DNA from: Albibacterium sp963696875
GTDB taxonomy: Bacteria; Bacteroidota; Bacteroidia; Sphingobacteriales; Sphingobacteriaceae
Assembly: GCA_963696875.1 (NCBI GenBank)
Contig: CAVOLQ010000001.1
Location: 310,001 to 374,000, forward strand
Direction of reading: 5' to 3'
Length of the DNA stretch: 64,000 nucleotides
This document shows, piece by piece, positions 8,864 to 17,468 of this stretch. A model generated the notes under the pieces. The model was not told where the DNA came from and searched no databases. It saw only the letters and a list, made by a program, of their open reading frames with translations. Made by a program: the position numbers and the translations under genes. The stretch's first letter is position 1. Each line of letters starts with the position of its first letter.

Positions 8864-9427
8864 ATGAATGACCTTGTAAAATTGCAACTTGAAGAAACGA
8901 GTGAAAACATGGAAAGAGCTGTTTCTCATGCGGGGAATGAATTAACAAAAATCCGCGCAGGAAAAGCCATGCCTTCTATGCTGGATGGAATTTATGTAGA
9001 TTATTATGGAACCGCTACTCCCTTAGCTCAAGTTGGAACAATAAATACCCCCGATGCGAGAACGTTAATTGTACAGCCGTGGGAAAAAGGAATTTTAGGA
9101 GCTATAGAGAAAGCAATCATCGACTCAAATATTGGATTAAATCCACAAAATGACGGAAACATGATTCGCCTAGCCATTCCGCCTTTAACGGAAGAACGCC
9201 GTAAAGAATTAGTAAAAAGAGTAAAAGATGAAGGTGAAAAAGGAAAAGTTGCTATTAGAAATCTGCGTAAAGACGCCAATGATAAAATTAAAAGATTAAA
9301 AAATGATGGCCTCTCCGAAGATGCAATCAAAGTTGCAGAAGGAGATGTTCAGAAACTTACCGATAGCTTTATTGTTAAAATTGATCAATTAACAGAAGCG
9401 AAAGAAAAGGATATAATGACGGTATAG
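8864..9427 (+). CDS. frr: ribosome recycling factor
   Basis: RRF splits the post-termination ribosome together with EF-G. At 187 residues the protein has the normal family length. It shows the conserved landmarks KIRAGKA, YYGTATPL, IRLAIPPLTEERRKELVKRV and RNLRKDAND. The basic RKELVK helix contacts rRNA in known structures. It is the second gene after pyrH, and two strong hairpins follow. Confidence 0.98.
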   Translation: MNDLVKLQLEETSENMERAVSHAGNELTKIRAGKAMPSMLDGIYVDYYGTATPLAQVGTINTPDARTLIVQPWEKGILGAIEKAIIDSNIGLNPQNDGNMIRLAIPPLTEERRKELVKRVKDEGEKGKVAIRNLRKDANDKIKRLKNDGLSEDAIKVAEGDVQKLTDSFIVKIDQLTEAKEKDIMTV

Positions 9428-9439
9428 GTTATCGTAAAG

Positions 9440-9473
9440 AACATTATAGAAACATATTAATTTCTATAATGTT
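9440..9473. terminator. hairpin after frr
   Basis: AACATTATAGAAA (9440-9452) pairs perfectly with TTTCTATAATGTT (9461-9473) around an 8-base loop, 13 bp in all, followed by TTG. It starts 12 bases after the frr stop. Confidence 0.7.
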
Positions 9474-9495
9474 TTGTATACTTACCCAATATGGT

Positions 9496-9536
9496 TGTTT
9501 GTACAGGCTTGTTTTCAAAACAAATCTGTACAAACA
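9496..9536. terminator. long bidirectional hairpin between frr and metG
   Basis: The left arm TGTTTGTACAGGCTTGTTTT and the right arm AAAACAAATCTGTACAAACA form a near-perfect stem of about 20 bp (two mismatches) around a single central base, so the real loop is the T4/A4 centre. It ends seven bases from the metG stop and could serve both convergent genes. Confidence 0.75.
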
Positions 9537-9543
9537 GTTTAAT

Positions 9544-11613
9544 TTATCTTATCACACTTCCCTTTAGCATATCATCGTTGGGTGCTACAAAACACAATTT
9601 CCCATTGCTGTCTTCAGCCATTAAAATCATTCCTTGAGATTGGATTCCTTTAATCGTTCGCGGTTCAAGGTTAATTAAAATAGATACTTGCTTGCCGATA
9701 ATTGCTTCCGGATTATAAAACTCTGCAATACCAGAAACAACCGTTCGTTGATCCAATCCTGTATCAATTGTTAGTTTTAATAATTTCTTAGTTTTAGGCA
9801 CTTTCTCTGCTGCAATAATTTTTCCTGTCCGAATGTCTATCGCATTAAAATCGTCAAAAGTAATATTGCTTTTTGCTGGGATGGTCAGGCTTTCTTTTTT
9901 TGCATTTTCAAGACTTGCTTTTTCCAGTTTATCTAATTGAAATTGCACCTGCTCATCAGTAATTTTCTCAAATAGAAGTTTTGCTTCCCCTAATTGGTGG
10001 CCTGGAAATAAAAGGATTTTATTTTCAGCGGTATCCCAATCTTTAATTTCTAACTTAAGCATTGTAAATAACGATTCTGCAGTGAAAGGCAGGAAGGGCT
10101 GCGATAAGATAGCCAGATGGGAAGCAATTTGAAGGCCGACATTCAAAACGGTTTTTACACGTTCTTCATCGGTTTTTATTGTTTTCCAAGGCTCCTCGTC
10201 TGCTAAGTATTTGTTTCCTAAGCGCGCAACATTCATGAAATGGGCTAGGGCTTCTCTAAAGCGATAGGTATTAATGGATTTCTCAATTCTCTCCGGAAAT
10301 AACGTGAGTTCCTCAAGAATGAGTTGATCGTTCTCTGCAAGTGGAGAGCCCTCCATCACTTTTCCATCAAAATATTTATGGGAAAGAACCATGACGCGGT
10401 TAATGAAGTTGCCAAAGATGGCGACCAATTCATTGTTCACACGGGCTTGATAGTCTTTCCATGTAAATTCACTATCCGAAGTCTCGGGTAAAATAGAATT
10501 GATGACATAGCGCAGCTCATCTTGCTTTTCCGGAAGTTCTTCTAGATATTCATGGAGCCATACGGCATGGTTTCTTGAGGTTGATAGCTTATCGCCTTCA
10601 AGGTTTAAAAATTCGTTGGCCGGAACGTTATCTGGCAATATATAGCCTCCATGTATATGCAATATAGTTGGGAAGGTAATGCAATGAAACACAATATTGT
10701 CTTTCCCTATGAAATGGATTAAATGGGAATCCTCGGAAGGGTCTTCTTGTGTTTTCCAATATTTTTCCCAGTCATTTCCGGTGTCGAGCGCCCATTGCTT
10801 ACTTGCGGAAATATAGCCTATTGGCGCATCAAGCCATACGTATAGTTTTTTTCCTTTTGCTTCTTTTAATGGAACATCTACTCCCCAGTCTAAATCTCTT
10901 GTCATCGAGCGGGCTTGTAATCCCGATTTTAACCAAGAACTGCATTGTCCATACACATTGGACTTTAGGATGTCTTTTTTGCCTTCTAAAAGCCATTTCT
11001 CTAGCCAGTATTGGTATTTATCCAATGGTAAATACCAATGGGTTGTTTCTCTTAAAACGGGTGTCTTCCCACTCAAGGTGGAGATCGGATTAATTAAGTC
11101 GGTTGGATTCAATGAAGATCCACACTTTTCACACTGGTCGCCATATGCGTTTTCACTACGGCAGTTTGGGCAAGTTCCGGTGACATAGCGGTCTGCTAAA
11201 AATTGGTGGTATTCTTCGTCGTAATATTGTTCTGATGTTTTTTCGATAAATTCACCCTTATTGTAAAGATTGAGAAAAAACTCTTGTGATAATTGGTGGT
11301 GAATCTGTTCGGAGGTCCGATGGTATATGTCGAAGGACATTCCAAGTTTTTCAAAACTATCTTTTATTTTATAATGGTACTTATCTATAATCTCTTTTGG
11401 AGTTGTACCTTCTTTTTTTGCTTTTATAGTTATTGCAGCACCATGCTCGTCTGATCCACAAACATATAAGACGTCATTTTTTTTAAGGCGTTGAAAACGT
11501 GCGAAGATGTCTCCAGGTATGTATGCGCCCGCTAAATGACCGATATGTAATGGCCCATTGGCATAGGGAAGGGCTGACGTGATTGTAAATTTTTTAGTTT
11601 TTTGAGGTTCCAA
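9544..11613 (-). CDS. metG: methionine--tRNA ligase
   Basis: MetG charges tRNA-Met. The 689-residue protein has the class I HIGH motif as PLHIGH near residue 21. A zinc knuckle CPNC...CEKC sits at ~148-164. The KMSKS loop appears as KLSTSRN near 344. A C-terminal EMAP/Trbp-like tRNA-binding domain covers ~580-689 (FNAIDIRTGKI, VVSGIAEFY, IKGIQSQGMILMA). This is the long form common in Bacteroidota. A TATATTTG promoter box lies about 74 bases upstream. The gene is convergent with pyrH-frr. Confidence 0.98.
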   Translation of the reverse strand: MEPQKTKKFTITSALPYANGPLHIGHLAGAYIPGDIFARFQRLKKNDVLYVCGSDEHGAAITIKAKKEGTTPKEIIDKYHYKIKDSFEKLGMSFDIYHRTSEQIHHQLSQEFFLNLYNKGEFIEKTSEQYYDEEYHQFLADRYVTGTCPNCRSENAYGDQCEKCGSSLNPTDLINPISTLSGKTPVLRETTHWYLPLDKYQYWLEKWLLEGKKDILKSNVYGQCSSWLKSGLQARSMTRDLDWGVDVPLKEAKGKKLYVWLDAPIGYISASKQWALDTGNDWEKYWKTQEDPSEDSHLIHFIGKDNIVFHCITFPTILHIHGGYILPDNVPANEFLNLEGDKLSTSRNHAVWLHEYLEELPEKQDELRYVINSILPETSDSEFTWKDYQARVNNELVAIFGNFINRVMVLSHKYFDGKVMEGSPLAENDQLILEELTLFPERIEKSINTYRFREALAHFMNVARLGNKYLADEEPWKTIKTDEERVKTVLNVGLQIASHLAILSQPFLPFTAESLFTMLKLEIKDWDTAENKILLFPGHQLGEAKLLFEKITDEQVQFQLDKLEKASLENAKKESLTIPAKSNITFDDFNAIDIRTGKIIAAEKVPKTKKLLKLTIDTGLDQRTVVSGIAEFYNPEAIIGKQVSILINLEPRTIKGIQSQGMILMAEDSNGKLCFVAPNDDMLKGSVIR

Positions 11614-11686
11614 TGCTTTGAAATGCTTTAAAAGGTATTAAATTGCAAATTAAGAAGAATAAGTTACAAGATTCGTGTTTTTTATA

Positions 11687-11694
11687 CAAATATA
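11687..11694 (-). promoter_or_regulatory. -7 box TATATTTG of the metG promoter
   Basis: CAAATATA on the plus strand reads TATATTTG on the minus strand, giving a leader of roughly 70 bases for metG. It lies in the 111-base divergent gap shared with the LD-carboxypeptidase gene. Confidence 0.55.
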
Positions 11695-11724
11695 AGTCAA
11701 TTTTGGGTTTGGTAATTAGCAATT

Positions 11725-12625
11725 ATGATTAAAGTTCCACAGTTTTTAAAGAAAGGTGATAAAATAGGGATTGTTGCACCTGCCAGTAGTATTCCGAACG
11801 GCTTAGACGATGCGGTAAATTTACTTAAATCTTGGGGTTTAGAAGTATTACTGGGTGAGACGGTTCATTCTTCTTTTCATCAATTCTCTGGAGAGGACAA
11901 ATTGAGGGCCAATGATATTCAAAAGATGCTGAATGACAGTTCCGTAAAAGCTATCATTGCTGCTAGAGGAGGGTACGGGTCAGTACGTATCATAGATCTG
12001 TTAGATTTTTCATCTTTTGAGAAAAATCCAAAATGGATTGTTGGTTTTAGCGATATCACAGTTTTGCATTGTCATATACATTCCTTATTTGGGATCTCGA
12101 CGATTCATGGACAAATGCCCTTAACAATTCCCGACGCCACAAAAGACTCCCCTGGAAACCTTAAGGAAGGCACTCTTTGGCGAAGCGATATCCTATTCAT
12201 ATGAAAGTGAAAATGAGAACATCGATGGTAAAGCCCAAGGGATCTTGGTAGGAGGTAATTTGGCCTTATTAGCTAGTTTAGCCGGTTCTGTTTCAGAAGT
12301 AGATTATAGTGGAAAGATACTTTTTATCGAAGATGTCGGAGAGTATTATTATGCGGTTGACCGTATGATGAGGATGTTGAAGCGCGCAGGTAAATTAAAG
12401 GACTTAAAAGGCCTAATAATCGGCGGATTTACTTCTATGAAAGACAATGAACCTCGATTTGGCTTTTCTGTCGAGGAGATCATATTCGACTTGGTAAAGG
12501 AATACGGCTATCCGGTAGCAACCGGTTTCCCTGCTGGACATATTGATGATAATATGGCTTTGATTTTTGGGAAACAGGTGTCCTTGCAGGTTGAGGAGAA
12601 GCTAGTGAGTTTGGATTATTTATAA
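11725..12625 (+). pseudogene. LD-carboxypeptidase (peptidase S66 family), frameshifted
   Basis: S66 peptidases remove the terminal D-alanine from muramyl tetrapeptides in murein recycling. The first frame (11725-12204) gives the N-terminal half with KKGDKIGIVAPAS, the serine nucleophile region ARGGYGSVRI, and the FSDIT strand. The remainder (KEALFGEAISYSYES, GILVGGNL, FIEDVGEYYYAVDRM, GFPAGHIDDNMAL) continues in the +2 frame. A single extra G in the GG at 12169-12170 explains the switch: removing it restores a continuous protein of about 299 residues. All conserved blocks survive, so a sequence error or very recent mutation is likelier than an old pseudogene. Confidence 0.85.
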
Positions 12626-12831
12626 ATAGTTATCAGCTATCAGCTTTTAGCCATCAGTTTTTTATTAAGCTGCTTAGTTAGTCAGTAATATCGCCTATGC
12701 GATCTTGCGAAGCGATCTTTCGCTAGTTTATGTTTGTTGTATAGATTGCTTCGTGCCTCGCAATGACGGTGTTGTCACCAGTTCTCCTGCTCGCCAAGTC
12801 ACCTCGCCCACCCGCATCTCGCACCCCAATC
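12626..12831. repeat. intergenic repeat patch between LD-carboxypeptidase and lipA
   Basis: This gap holds short repeated words (ATCAGC twice, then TAGCCATCAG) at 12631-12655, GCGATCTT twice at 12699-12706 and 12712-12719, and TTGCTTCGTGCCTCGCAATG at 12746-12765. From memory, close relatives of the last element are dispersed in intergenic DNA of many bacterial genomes, including Bacteroidota. The following ~65 bases are C-rich and unlike the flanks. GCGAAGCGATCT also occurs at 7949-7960. I see no gene here. Confidence 0.55.
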
Positions 12832-13713
12832 CTACTGCATATCAAATAAATGTTTTTCGGCATGGTATGAAGAACGGACTAACGGGCCGCTTTCAACATA
12901 TTTAAAACCTATTTCAAGGCCGATTTCCTGATAACGTTTGAATTGCTCTGGAGTGATCCATTCAATAACCGGATGATGCGCTTTTGTAGGTTGCAAGTAT
13001 TGCCCTAAGGTAAGGACATGCACTCCCACATTATATAAATCATTCATTGCTTCAATGACATCCTCTTCCGTTTCACCAAAACCTAACATTATGCCTGATT
13101 TTGTTCTTAACCCTGCTTCTGAAATGCGACGGAGGCATTCTAAGCTGCGGTCGTATTTCGCTTGGATACGTACTTCACGTGTAAGTCTACGAACAGTTTC
13201 TAAATTGTGGGATACCACCTCAGGACGGACTGCTATTACACGATCTAAATTTTCCCATTGTCCTTTAAAGTCTGGTATCAAAGTTTCTAAGGTTGTACCT
13301 GGACTTTCTCTGCGAATCGCATTTACAGTTTCTGCCCATATTGTGGAACCGCCATCTTTTAAGTCATCACGATCTACGGAAGTGATGACGCAATGTTTAA
13401 CTTCCATAAGTCTTACAGATTCTGCAACACGATTTGGTTCGTCTAAATCCACTGCTAACGGTCTTCCTGTTGCAACGGCGCAAAACGAGCAGGAACGTGT
13501 GCAGATGTTGCCTAAAATCATAAAGGTTGCTGTGCCTGCTCCCCAACACTCGCCCATATTGGGACAGTTTCCACTTTCACATATCGTATGAAGTTTATGG
13601 GTATCAACTAAACTTCTTACATGCTTGTATTCTTTACCCACAGGTAATTTCACACGCAACCAATCTGGTTTACGCTGGAACTGGTTGGCAGGGACAACAG
13701 GTAATTCAATCAT
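12832..13713 (-). CDS. lipA: lipoyl synthase
   Basis: LipA inserts two sulfurs into protein-bound octanoyl groups using radical SAM chemistry. Both iron-sulfur cluster motifs are visible: the auxiliary cluster C45-x4-C50-x5-C56 (ICESGNCPNMGECW) and the radical-SAM C71-x3-C75-x2-C78 (CTRSCSFC). The C-terminal RSSYHAE supplies the conserved serine ligand of the auxiliary cluster. At 293 residues the length is normal. The partner octanoyltransferase lipB is also in this window but ~50 kb away. A TACTTTTG box ends four bases before the ATG, so a leaderless mRNA is predicted. Confidence 0.98.
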   Translation of the reverse strand: MIELPVVPANQFQRKPDWLRVKLPVGKEYKHVRSLVDTHKLHTICESGNCPNMGECWGAGTATFMILGNICTRSCSFCAVATGRPLAVDLDEPNRVAESVRLMEVKHCVITSVDRDDLKDGGSTIWAETVNAIRRESPGTTLETLIPDFKGQWENLDRVIAVRPEVVSHNLETVRRLTREVRIQAKYDRSLECLRRISEAGLRTKSGIMLGFGETEEDVIEAMNDLYNVGVHVLTLGQYLQPTKAHHPVIEWITPEQFKRYQEIGLEIGFKYVESGPLVRSSYHAEKHLFDMQ

Positions 13714-13717
13714 ATTA

Positions 13718-13725
13718 CAAAAGTA
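13718..13725 (-). promoter_or_regulatory. -7 box TACTTTTG for lipA, leaderless spacing
   Basis: On the minus strand TACTTTTG is followed by TAAT and then the ATG of lipA. A start site about five bases downstream of the box would coincide with the start codon. Confidence 0.55.
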
Positions 13726-13801
13726 AAGATAAAATTGTAAATTAGACAGCGATTAGCAAGTTCTAGACAAATAGAAATATCTTTACACGATTATTATAAT
13801 T

Positions 13802-14209
13802 ATGACAACAATCAAAACAGAGTACTTAGGAGAGTTAAGAACCAGGGCCACACATGTGAAATCTGGCAATGCGATGGTTACCGATGCGCCGGCAGATAAT
13901 CAAGGAAAAGGGGAGGCATTTTCACCTTCCGATTTATTGGTTACTGCCCTAACAAGCTGCATGTTCACCATTATGGGGATAGCGGCAAGGGAACATAATA
14001 TTGATTTGAATGGTATAAAAGCAGAGACAGTAAAGATCATGTCATCTAATCCTCGAAGAGTATCTCGTGTTGAAATAGTTATCGATTTTCCTAAAGGACA
14101 ATCTTATACAGATAAAGAGCGCTTAATTCTGGAGAAGGCGGCGAAAACTTGCCCAGTCATAGAGAGCTTGCATCCTGATATGGAAAAGGAGCTAAAGTTT
14201 AATTGGTAG
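13802..14209 (+). CDS. OsmC family peroxiredoxin-like protein
   Basis: The 135-residue protein has the OsmC/Ohr fold: a central helix with Cys53 (LTSCMFTIMG) and a second Cys117 (KTCPVIESLHPD), the pair that reduces organic hydroperoxides in characterised members. EAFSPSDLLVTAL before the first Cys is the usual sequence. Whether this is OsmC, Ohr or a YhfA-type member cannot be decided by eye. It is convergent with the YtxJ-like gene, with three bases between their stop codons. Confidence 0.9.
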   Translation: MTTIKTEYLGELRTRATHVKSGNAMVTDAPADNQGKGEAFSPSDLLVTALTSCMFTIMGIAAREHNIDLNGIKAETVKIMSSNPRRVSRVEIVIDFPKGQSYTDKERLILEKAAKTCPVIESLHPDMEKELKFNW

Positions 14210-14212
14210 GAT

Positions 14213-14545
14213 CTATTCTTTTATGTGAGTTACGATGTCCGCAACATGAATTTCATTGTGAGAAGCATCGTATTCACATTTATTGTCTTGGATTAACAGA
14301 GCTTGTGGAGATTCATGCCTGACAGCCCATTTCTGTGCAATTAGATTGGATACCTCCCGGAATTTTATTAAATCTAAGTGATAGGTCTTTACGTTGTCGG
14401 GCAGTAAGACAGATTCAAGAATAAAATTATTTTTTACTATTCTACTGACTGGACAACGAGTACTATGTTTAAAGATAATGCTTGGTTCTTTATTGTTTTG
14501 AATTTCGGAAAGTTGTGCTTCCGAAGTGAGTTCAATCCAGTTCAT
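14213..14545 (-). CDS. ytxJ: bacillithiol system redox-active protein YtxJ-like
   Basis: This is a small (110 residues) thioredoxin-fold protein with a single active-site cysteine Cys31 in FKHSTRCPVS, the hallmark of the YtxJ family. The family is thought to act as a monothiol bacilliredoxin that removes bacillithiol from proteins. A convergent OsmC peroxide-defence gene beside it fits a thiol redox role, although no bacillithiol synthesis gene is present here to confirm it. ribH lies 39 bases upstream on the same strand, so co-transcription is possible. Confidence 0.85.
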   Translation of the reverse strand: MNWIELTSEAQLSEIQNNKEPSIIFKHSTRCPVSRIVKNNFILESVLLPDNVKTYHLDLIKFREVSNLIAQKWAVRHESPQALLIQDNKCEYDASHNEIHVADIVTHIKE

Positions 14546-14584
14546 TTTATTGGTTTTAAAGCTAAATTGGAGCAGAAGCTGGAA

Positions 14585-15079
14585 TTACTTTTTTAATTGC
14601 ATTTGGATATTTGCCATTTGGATAGCTGTGATCGCGGCTTCCTCTCCTTTATTGCCATGTTTTCCTCCAGCTCGATCTTCGGCTTGTTGCTGGTTATCAG
14701 TGGTCAATACACCAAAGATAACAGGTTTGTTATGTTTGATAGACACGTTGGTTACACCATTGGCAACGGCGTCGCAAATGAAGTCAAAATGCCGAGTTTC
14801 ACCTTGAATGACACATCCTAAACAGATTACTGCATCGACTGATTTGTTTTGGAGGAGCAGATCTGCTCCTGAAGTCAATTCAAAGCTTCCGGGTACTTCA
14901 ATAATAGTGATATTATCTTCTGTTGCCCCTTTTTCAATCAAGCTATGGTACGCTCCTTTTAACAATGCTTCTGTTACCACAGCATTCCACTGTGCGACTA
15001 CAATTCCAAAGGTGAAGTTTTCTGCAGATGCTACTTTTAAGTGAGAAAAATCCGATAAACTTTTTAACTGAGTGGCCAT
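14585..15079 (-). CDS. ribH: 6,7-dimethyl-8-ribityllumazine synthase
   Basis: RibH condenses the pyrimidinedione with dihydroxybutanone phosphate in the penultimate step of riboflavin synthesis. The 164-residue protein shows FGIVVAQWNAVVTEALL, the VPGSFELTSGA substrate loop, CLGCVIQGETRHFDFIC with the catalytic His, and PVIFGVLTTDN. I place the start at MATQLKSL (15079) rather than nine codons upstream, because this is where homologs begin and it leaves a normal 7-base gap to the preceding gene. ribBA, supplying the same pathway, is at 30615-31829. Confidence 0.97.
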   Translation of the reverse strand: MATQLKSLSDFSHLKVASAENFTFGIVVAQWNAVVTEALLKGAYHSLIEKGATEDNITIIEVPGSFELTSGADLLLQNKSVDAVICLGCVIQGETRHFDFICDAVANGVTNVSIKHNKPVIFGVLTTDNQQQAEDRAGGKHGNKGEEAAITAIQMANIQMQLKK

Positions 15080-15086
15080 ATTGAAA

Positions 15087-15764
15087 TTATAATTGCGCTT
15101 CCACACGAGCGATATAGGCGTCTACCTGGGAAGCTTCAAAGCTGTTTGGATAATGTGTTTTTATTCTTTTATAAGCATTTAAAGCTGCCTGTAAGTCGTT
15201 TTGTGCTTCATTTACAAGTCCTAGTTTTTTCAAAAACAAAGGAGAAGTGAAATCGTTTAAATTCTGTTCTGAGGCTTTAGAATATTGACTTGCTGCTTTC
15301 TTATAGTCTTTTAGTTCTGAATAAGCATCACCTAGTAGGCCAGTGATTAAAGGATCAAGAACCGGACTTCCTGTTTTACTGTATTTTTCTAAGGCATTTA
15401 CTGCTTCTTGAAATTTACCTTCACGTAGGTACAGCCCCCCAAGGTATGCATTAGCAATATTTGCTGATTTTGTATTTGAATATTCTTCAGCAATTGCTTC
15501 AAACCCAGGATAAGATCCATCTCCAGAAATGGCTCTTTCTAAAGAGTCAATGGCTGCATATTGCTCAGCTTTGAACATTTCATTTGTTGCTTTTTCTGCT
15601 CTAGGAGCTAAGTAAAAGCGTTGGTAACCGAAAAACAAGAGGAGCAGTACAACAATCCCGCCAGCTATAAATGTTAGGCTGGTTTGGTTCTCTTTAATGA
15701 ATTTGTTCCCTCCTTCAATTACTGAAGGAGCCGCTTGTTGTTTATTTTTTTGCAATTTTGACAT
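15087..15764 (-). CDS. TPR-repeat inner-membrane-anchored protein
   Basis: The 225-residue protein starts at MSKLQKNKQQ, has one transmembrane segment (FIAGGIVVLLLLFFGYQRF) and then periplasmic helical repeats of TPR type (YLGGLYLREGKFQEAVNALEKY, LLGDAYSELKDYKKAASQYSKA). The layout resembles YfgM-type ancillary factors and the TPR gene that commonly precedes ribH in Bacteroidota. The exact role is unknown. The 7-base gap to ribH implies one operon. A TATTTTTG box lies 22 bases upstream of the chosen start. Confidence 0.85.
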   Translation of the reverse strand: MSKLQKNKQQAAPSVIEGGNKFIKENQTSLTFIAGGIVVLLLLFFGYQRFYLAPRAEKATNEMFKAEQYAAIDSLERAISGDGSYPGFEAIAEEYSNTKSANIANAYLGGLYLREGKFQEAVNALEKYSKTGSPVLDPLITGLLGDAYSELKDYKKAASQYSKASEQNLNDFTSPLFLKKLGLVNEAQNDLQAALNAYKRIKTHYPNSFEASQVDAYIARVEAQL

Positions 15765-15786
15765 TTCTTTATATAAAATCGGATCG

Positions 15787-15794
15787 CAAAAATA
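15787..15794 (-). promoter_or_regulatory. -7 box TATTTTTG for the TPR-ribH operon
   Basis: CAAAAATA on the plus strand gives TATTTTTG on the minus strand, about 22 bases before the MSKLQKN start. It supports that start rather than the one 11 codons upstream, which would overlap the promoter. Confidence 0.5.
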
Positions 15795-16053
15795 CATTTT
15801 TACTGCATAGAAACAAGGGGATTTGTAATTTTAATGATTTATTTAGGGATTATTTCACTTATTTCCCTTTATTAACCAGATAGATAGGGGTTTCTAATTT
15901 TTTTTCATCTTTTTAGTAAAATGATCAGTTGTAAACATGGCTCACACCGATCTAACAAATTAACTATGGCGAACGAAAGGGGCTTATGGCTGATAGCCGA
16001 ATTCTGATGGCCATGCATGTCATCTTATTCACAGAATGGTTTAATTTTTACCG

Positions 16054-16061
16054 TATCTTTG
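16054..16061 (+). promoter_or_regulatory. -7 box TATCTTTG for recF, leaderless spacing
   Basis: TATCTTTG is followed by five bases (TATTT) and then the ATG at 16067. It both predicts a leaderless recF mRNA and argues against a start 27 codons further upstream. Confidence 0.6.
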
Positions 16062-16066
16062 TATTT

Positions 16067-17191
16067 ATGTGGTTAAAGCAATTATCGGTATTCAATTTTA
16101 AAAATTATGAGGAAGAAAGCATTTCTTTTTTACCGGGTGTTAATGCATTAACTGGAGATAACGGTGCAGGTAAGACCAATTTATTGGATGCCATTCATTA
16201 CCTTTCTTTATGTAAAAGCTATTTTAATCCTGTTGATTCGCAGCAAATTAGGAAAGGAATTGACTGGTTTATGGTGCAGGGAGCTTTTGAGAAAAATGAA
16301 ATAGAAGAATCGATCACCTGTAGCGTAAAGAGAAATCAGAAAAAGCAATTTAAGCGAAATAAAAAGGAGTATCCCCGCCTAGCGGATCATATTGGCCATT
16401 TCCCTTTGGTCATGATTTCTCCCAGCGATTCGATTATCATTACCGAGGGGAGCGAGGAAAGGAGAAGATTCATTGACAACGTCATTTCACAAACCGACAA
16501 TAAATATTTGGATGAACTGATTGGTTATAATAAACATCTTCAAAATCGGAATAGCTTTCTTAAGCAACAAGCACTCCATCGAAGTTCTGATCCGCAATTA
16601 TTAGAGGTATTGAATGAACAGTTGATTCGTTCTGGGAAAGTCATTTTTGAGCAAAGGCAAGTGTTTATGAATGCCTTCCTGCCTATCTTCAATGAGCTTT
16701 ACGCCTATTTGACTCAAAGTCTGGAACCTGTTGAATTGGTTTATGAATCGCAATTACAGCATTCTTCTTTTGAGAATTTACTTGAGCAGTCTTTAGAACG
16801 TGATACTATTTTGGAGCGCACCACAACAGGTATCCACCGTGATGACTTGCAGTTTAGCGTTAACGGAATGCCATTGAAAAAATTTGGGTCACAGGGGCAG
16901 CAAAAGTCTTTTCTAATCGCGTTGAAATTAGCGCAGTATCGGTATTTGCAAAACAAGAAAGGTTTTAAGCCGATGTTGTTATTGGATGATATCTTTGATA
17001 AGTTAGATGATAAGCGGATAACGATGCTGATGAAAATGGTTTCTCAAGATGATTTTGGGCAGTTGTTTATCACTCACACGAATGCGGAGAAAATTAAAAG
17101 TATCTTTGATGAGATTGATTGTGAGATTCGTGTTTTTGAAGTTGAAGCTGGAAGGATTTTGAATAATAAAGAGTTTAATGAGCAGGAATAA
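16067..17191 (+). CDS. recF: DNA replication and repair protein RecF
   Basis: RecF is an SMC-like ATPase that loads RecA with RecOR at gapped DNA. From MWLKQLSVFNFKNY the protein is 374 residues, matching the family. A Walker A (TGDNGAGKTN, 29-38), an ABC-type signature region (KKFGSQGQQKSFLIALKLAQ) and a Walker B (MLLLDDIFDKLD) are present. The open frame extends upstream to 15986, but that extension is not family-like and would contain the promoter. The dciA-like gene overlaps its end by 14 bases. Confidence 0.96.
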   Translation: MWLKQLSVFNFKNYEEESISFLPGVNALTGDNGAGKTNLLDAIHYLSLCKSYFNPVDSQQIRKGIDWFMVQGAFEKNEIEESITCSVKRNQKKQFKRNKKEYPRLADHIGHFPLVMISPSDSIIITEGSEERRRFIDNVISQTDNKYLDELIGYNKHLQNRNSFLKQQALHRSSDPQLLEVLNEQLIRSGKVIFEQRQVFMNAFLPIFNELYAYLTQSLEPVELVYESQLQHSSFENLLEQSLERDTILERTTTGIHRDDLQFSVNGMPLKKFGSQGQQKSFLIALKLAQYRYLQNKKGFKPMLLLDDIFDKLDDKRITMLMKMVSQDDFGQLFITHTNAEKIKSIFDEIDCEIRVFEVEAGRILNNKEFNEQE

Positions 17192-17468
17192 CGATAAAAC
17201 CATTAAGGAAGCGATCAATGATCTTTTGGATTCTTATCGCTTGAGAAAAAAGTTTGATGAGACTTCCTTGATAGCCGCTTGGCCAGAATTGATGGGTACG
17301 GCTATTTCTAATCGTACTAAACAACTTTATATTAGTGATAGTAAGCTGTTTTTACGGATTGAATCTTCGGTCATTAAAAATGAATTGTTAATGATGCAAG
17401 GCCAAATAATAAAACGGCTAAACGAAAAAGCAGGACAAGAGGTCATTGTTTCGATCGTTTTTTTATAA
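17178..17468 (+). CDS. DUF721/DciA-like protein
   Basis: The 96-residue protein has the DUF721 pattern: an N-terminal helix, then AAWPELMGTAISNRTKQLYISDSKLFLRI and a C-terminal LNEKAGQEVIVSIVF. DUF721 includes DciA, the replicative helicase loader of bacteria without DnaC. Short versions directly after recF are common in Bacteroidota. It overlaps recF by 14 bases, implying translational coupling. It is convergent with aroK and the stop codons overlap by six bases, leaving no room for a terminator. Confidence 0.85.
   Translation: MSRNNDKTIKEAINDLLDSYRLRKKFDETSLIAAWPELMGTAISNRTKQLYISDSKLFLRIESSVIKNELLMMQGQIIKRLNEKAGQEVIVSIVFL

Noticed and set aside
12705..12905. Short open frame overlapping the lipA 3' end
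   Set aside because: It runs through the repeat patch into the antisense of lipA and has no protein-like features.
13055..13591. 178-codon open frame opposite lipA
   Set aside because: It is antisense to a fully conserved gene, with no domain and biased residue composition typical of a shadow frame.
15986..16066. Upstream extension of the recF frame by 27 codons
   Set aside because: It is not family-like, and it contains the TATCTTTG promoter box; the ATG at 16067 gives the normal RecF N-terminus.
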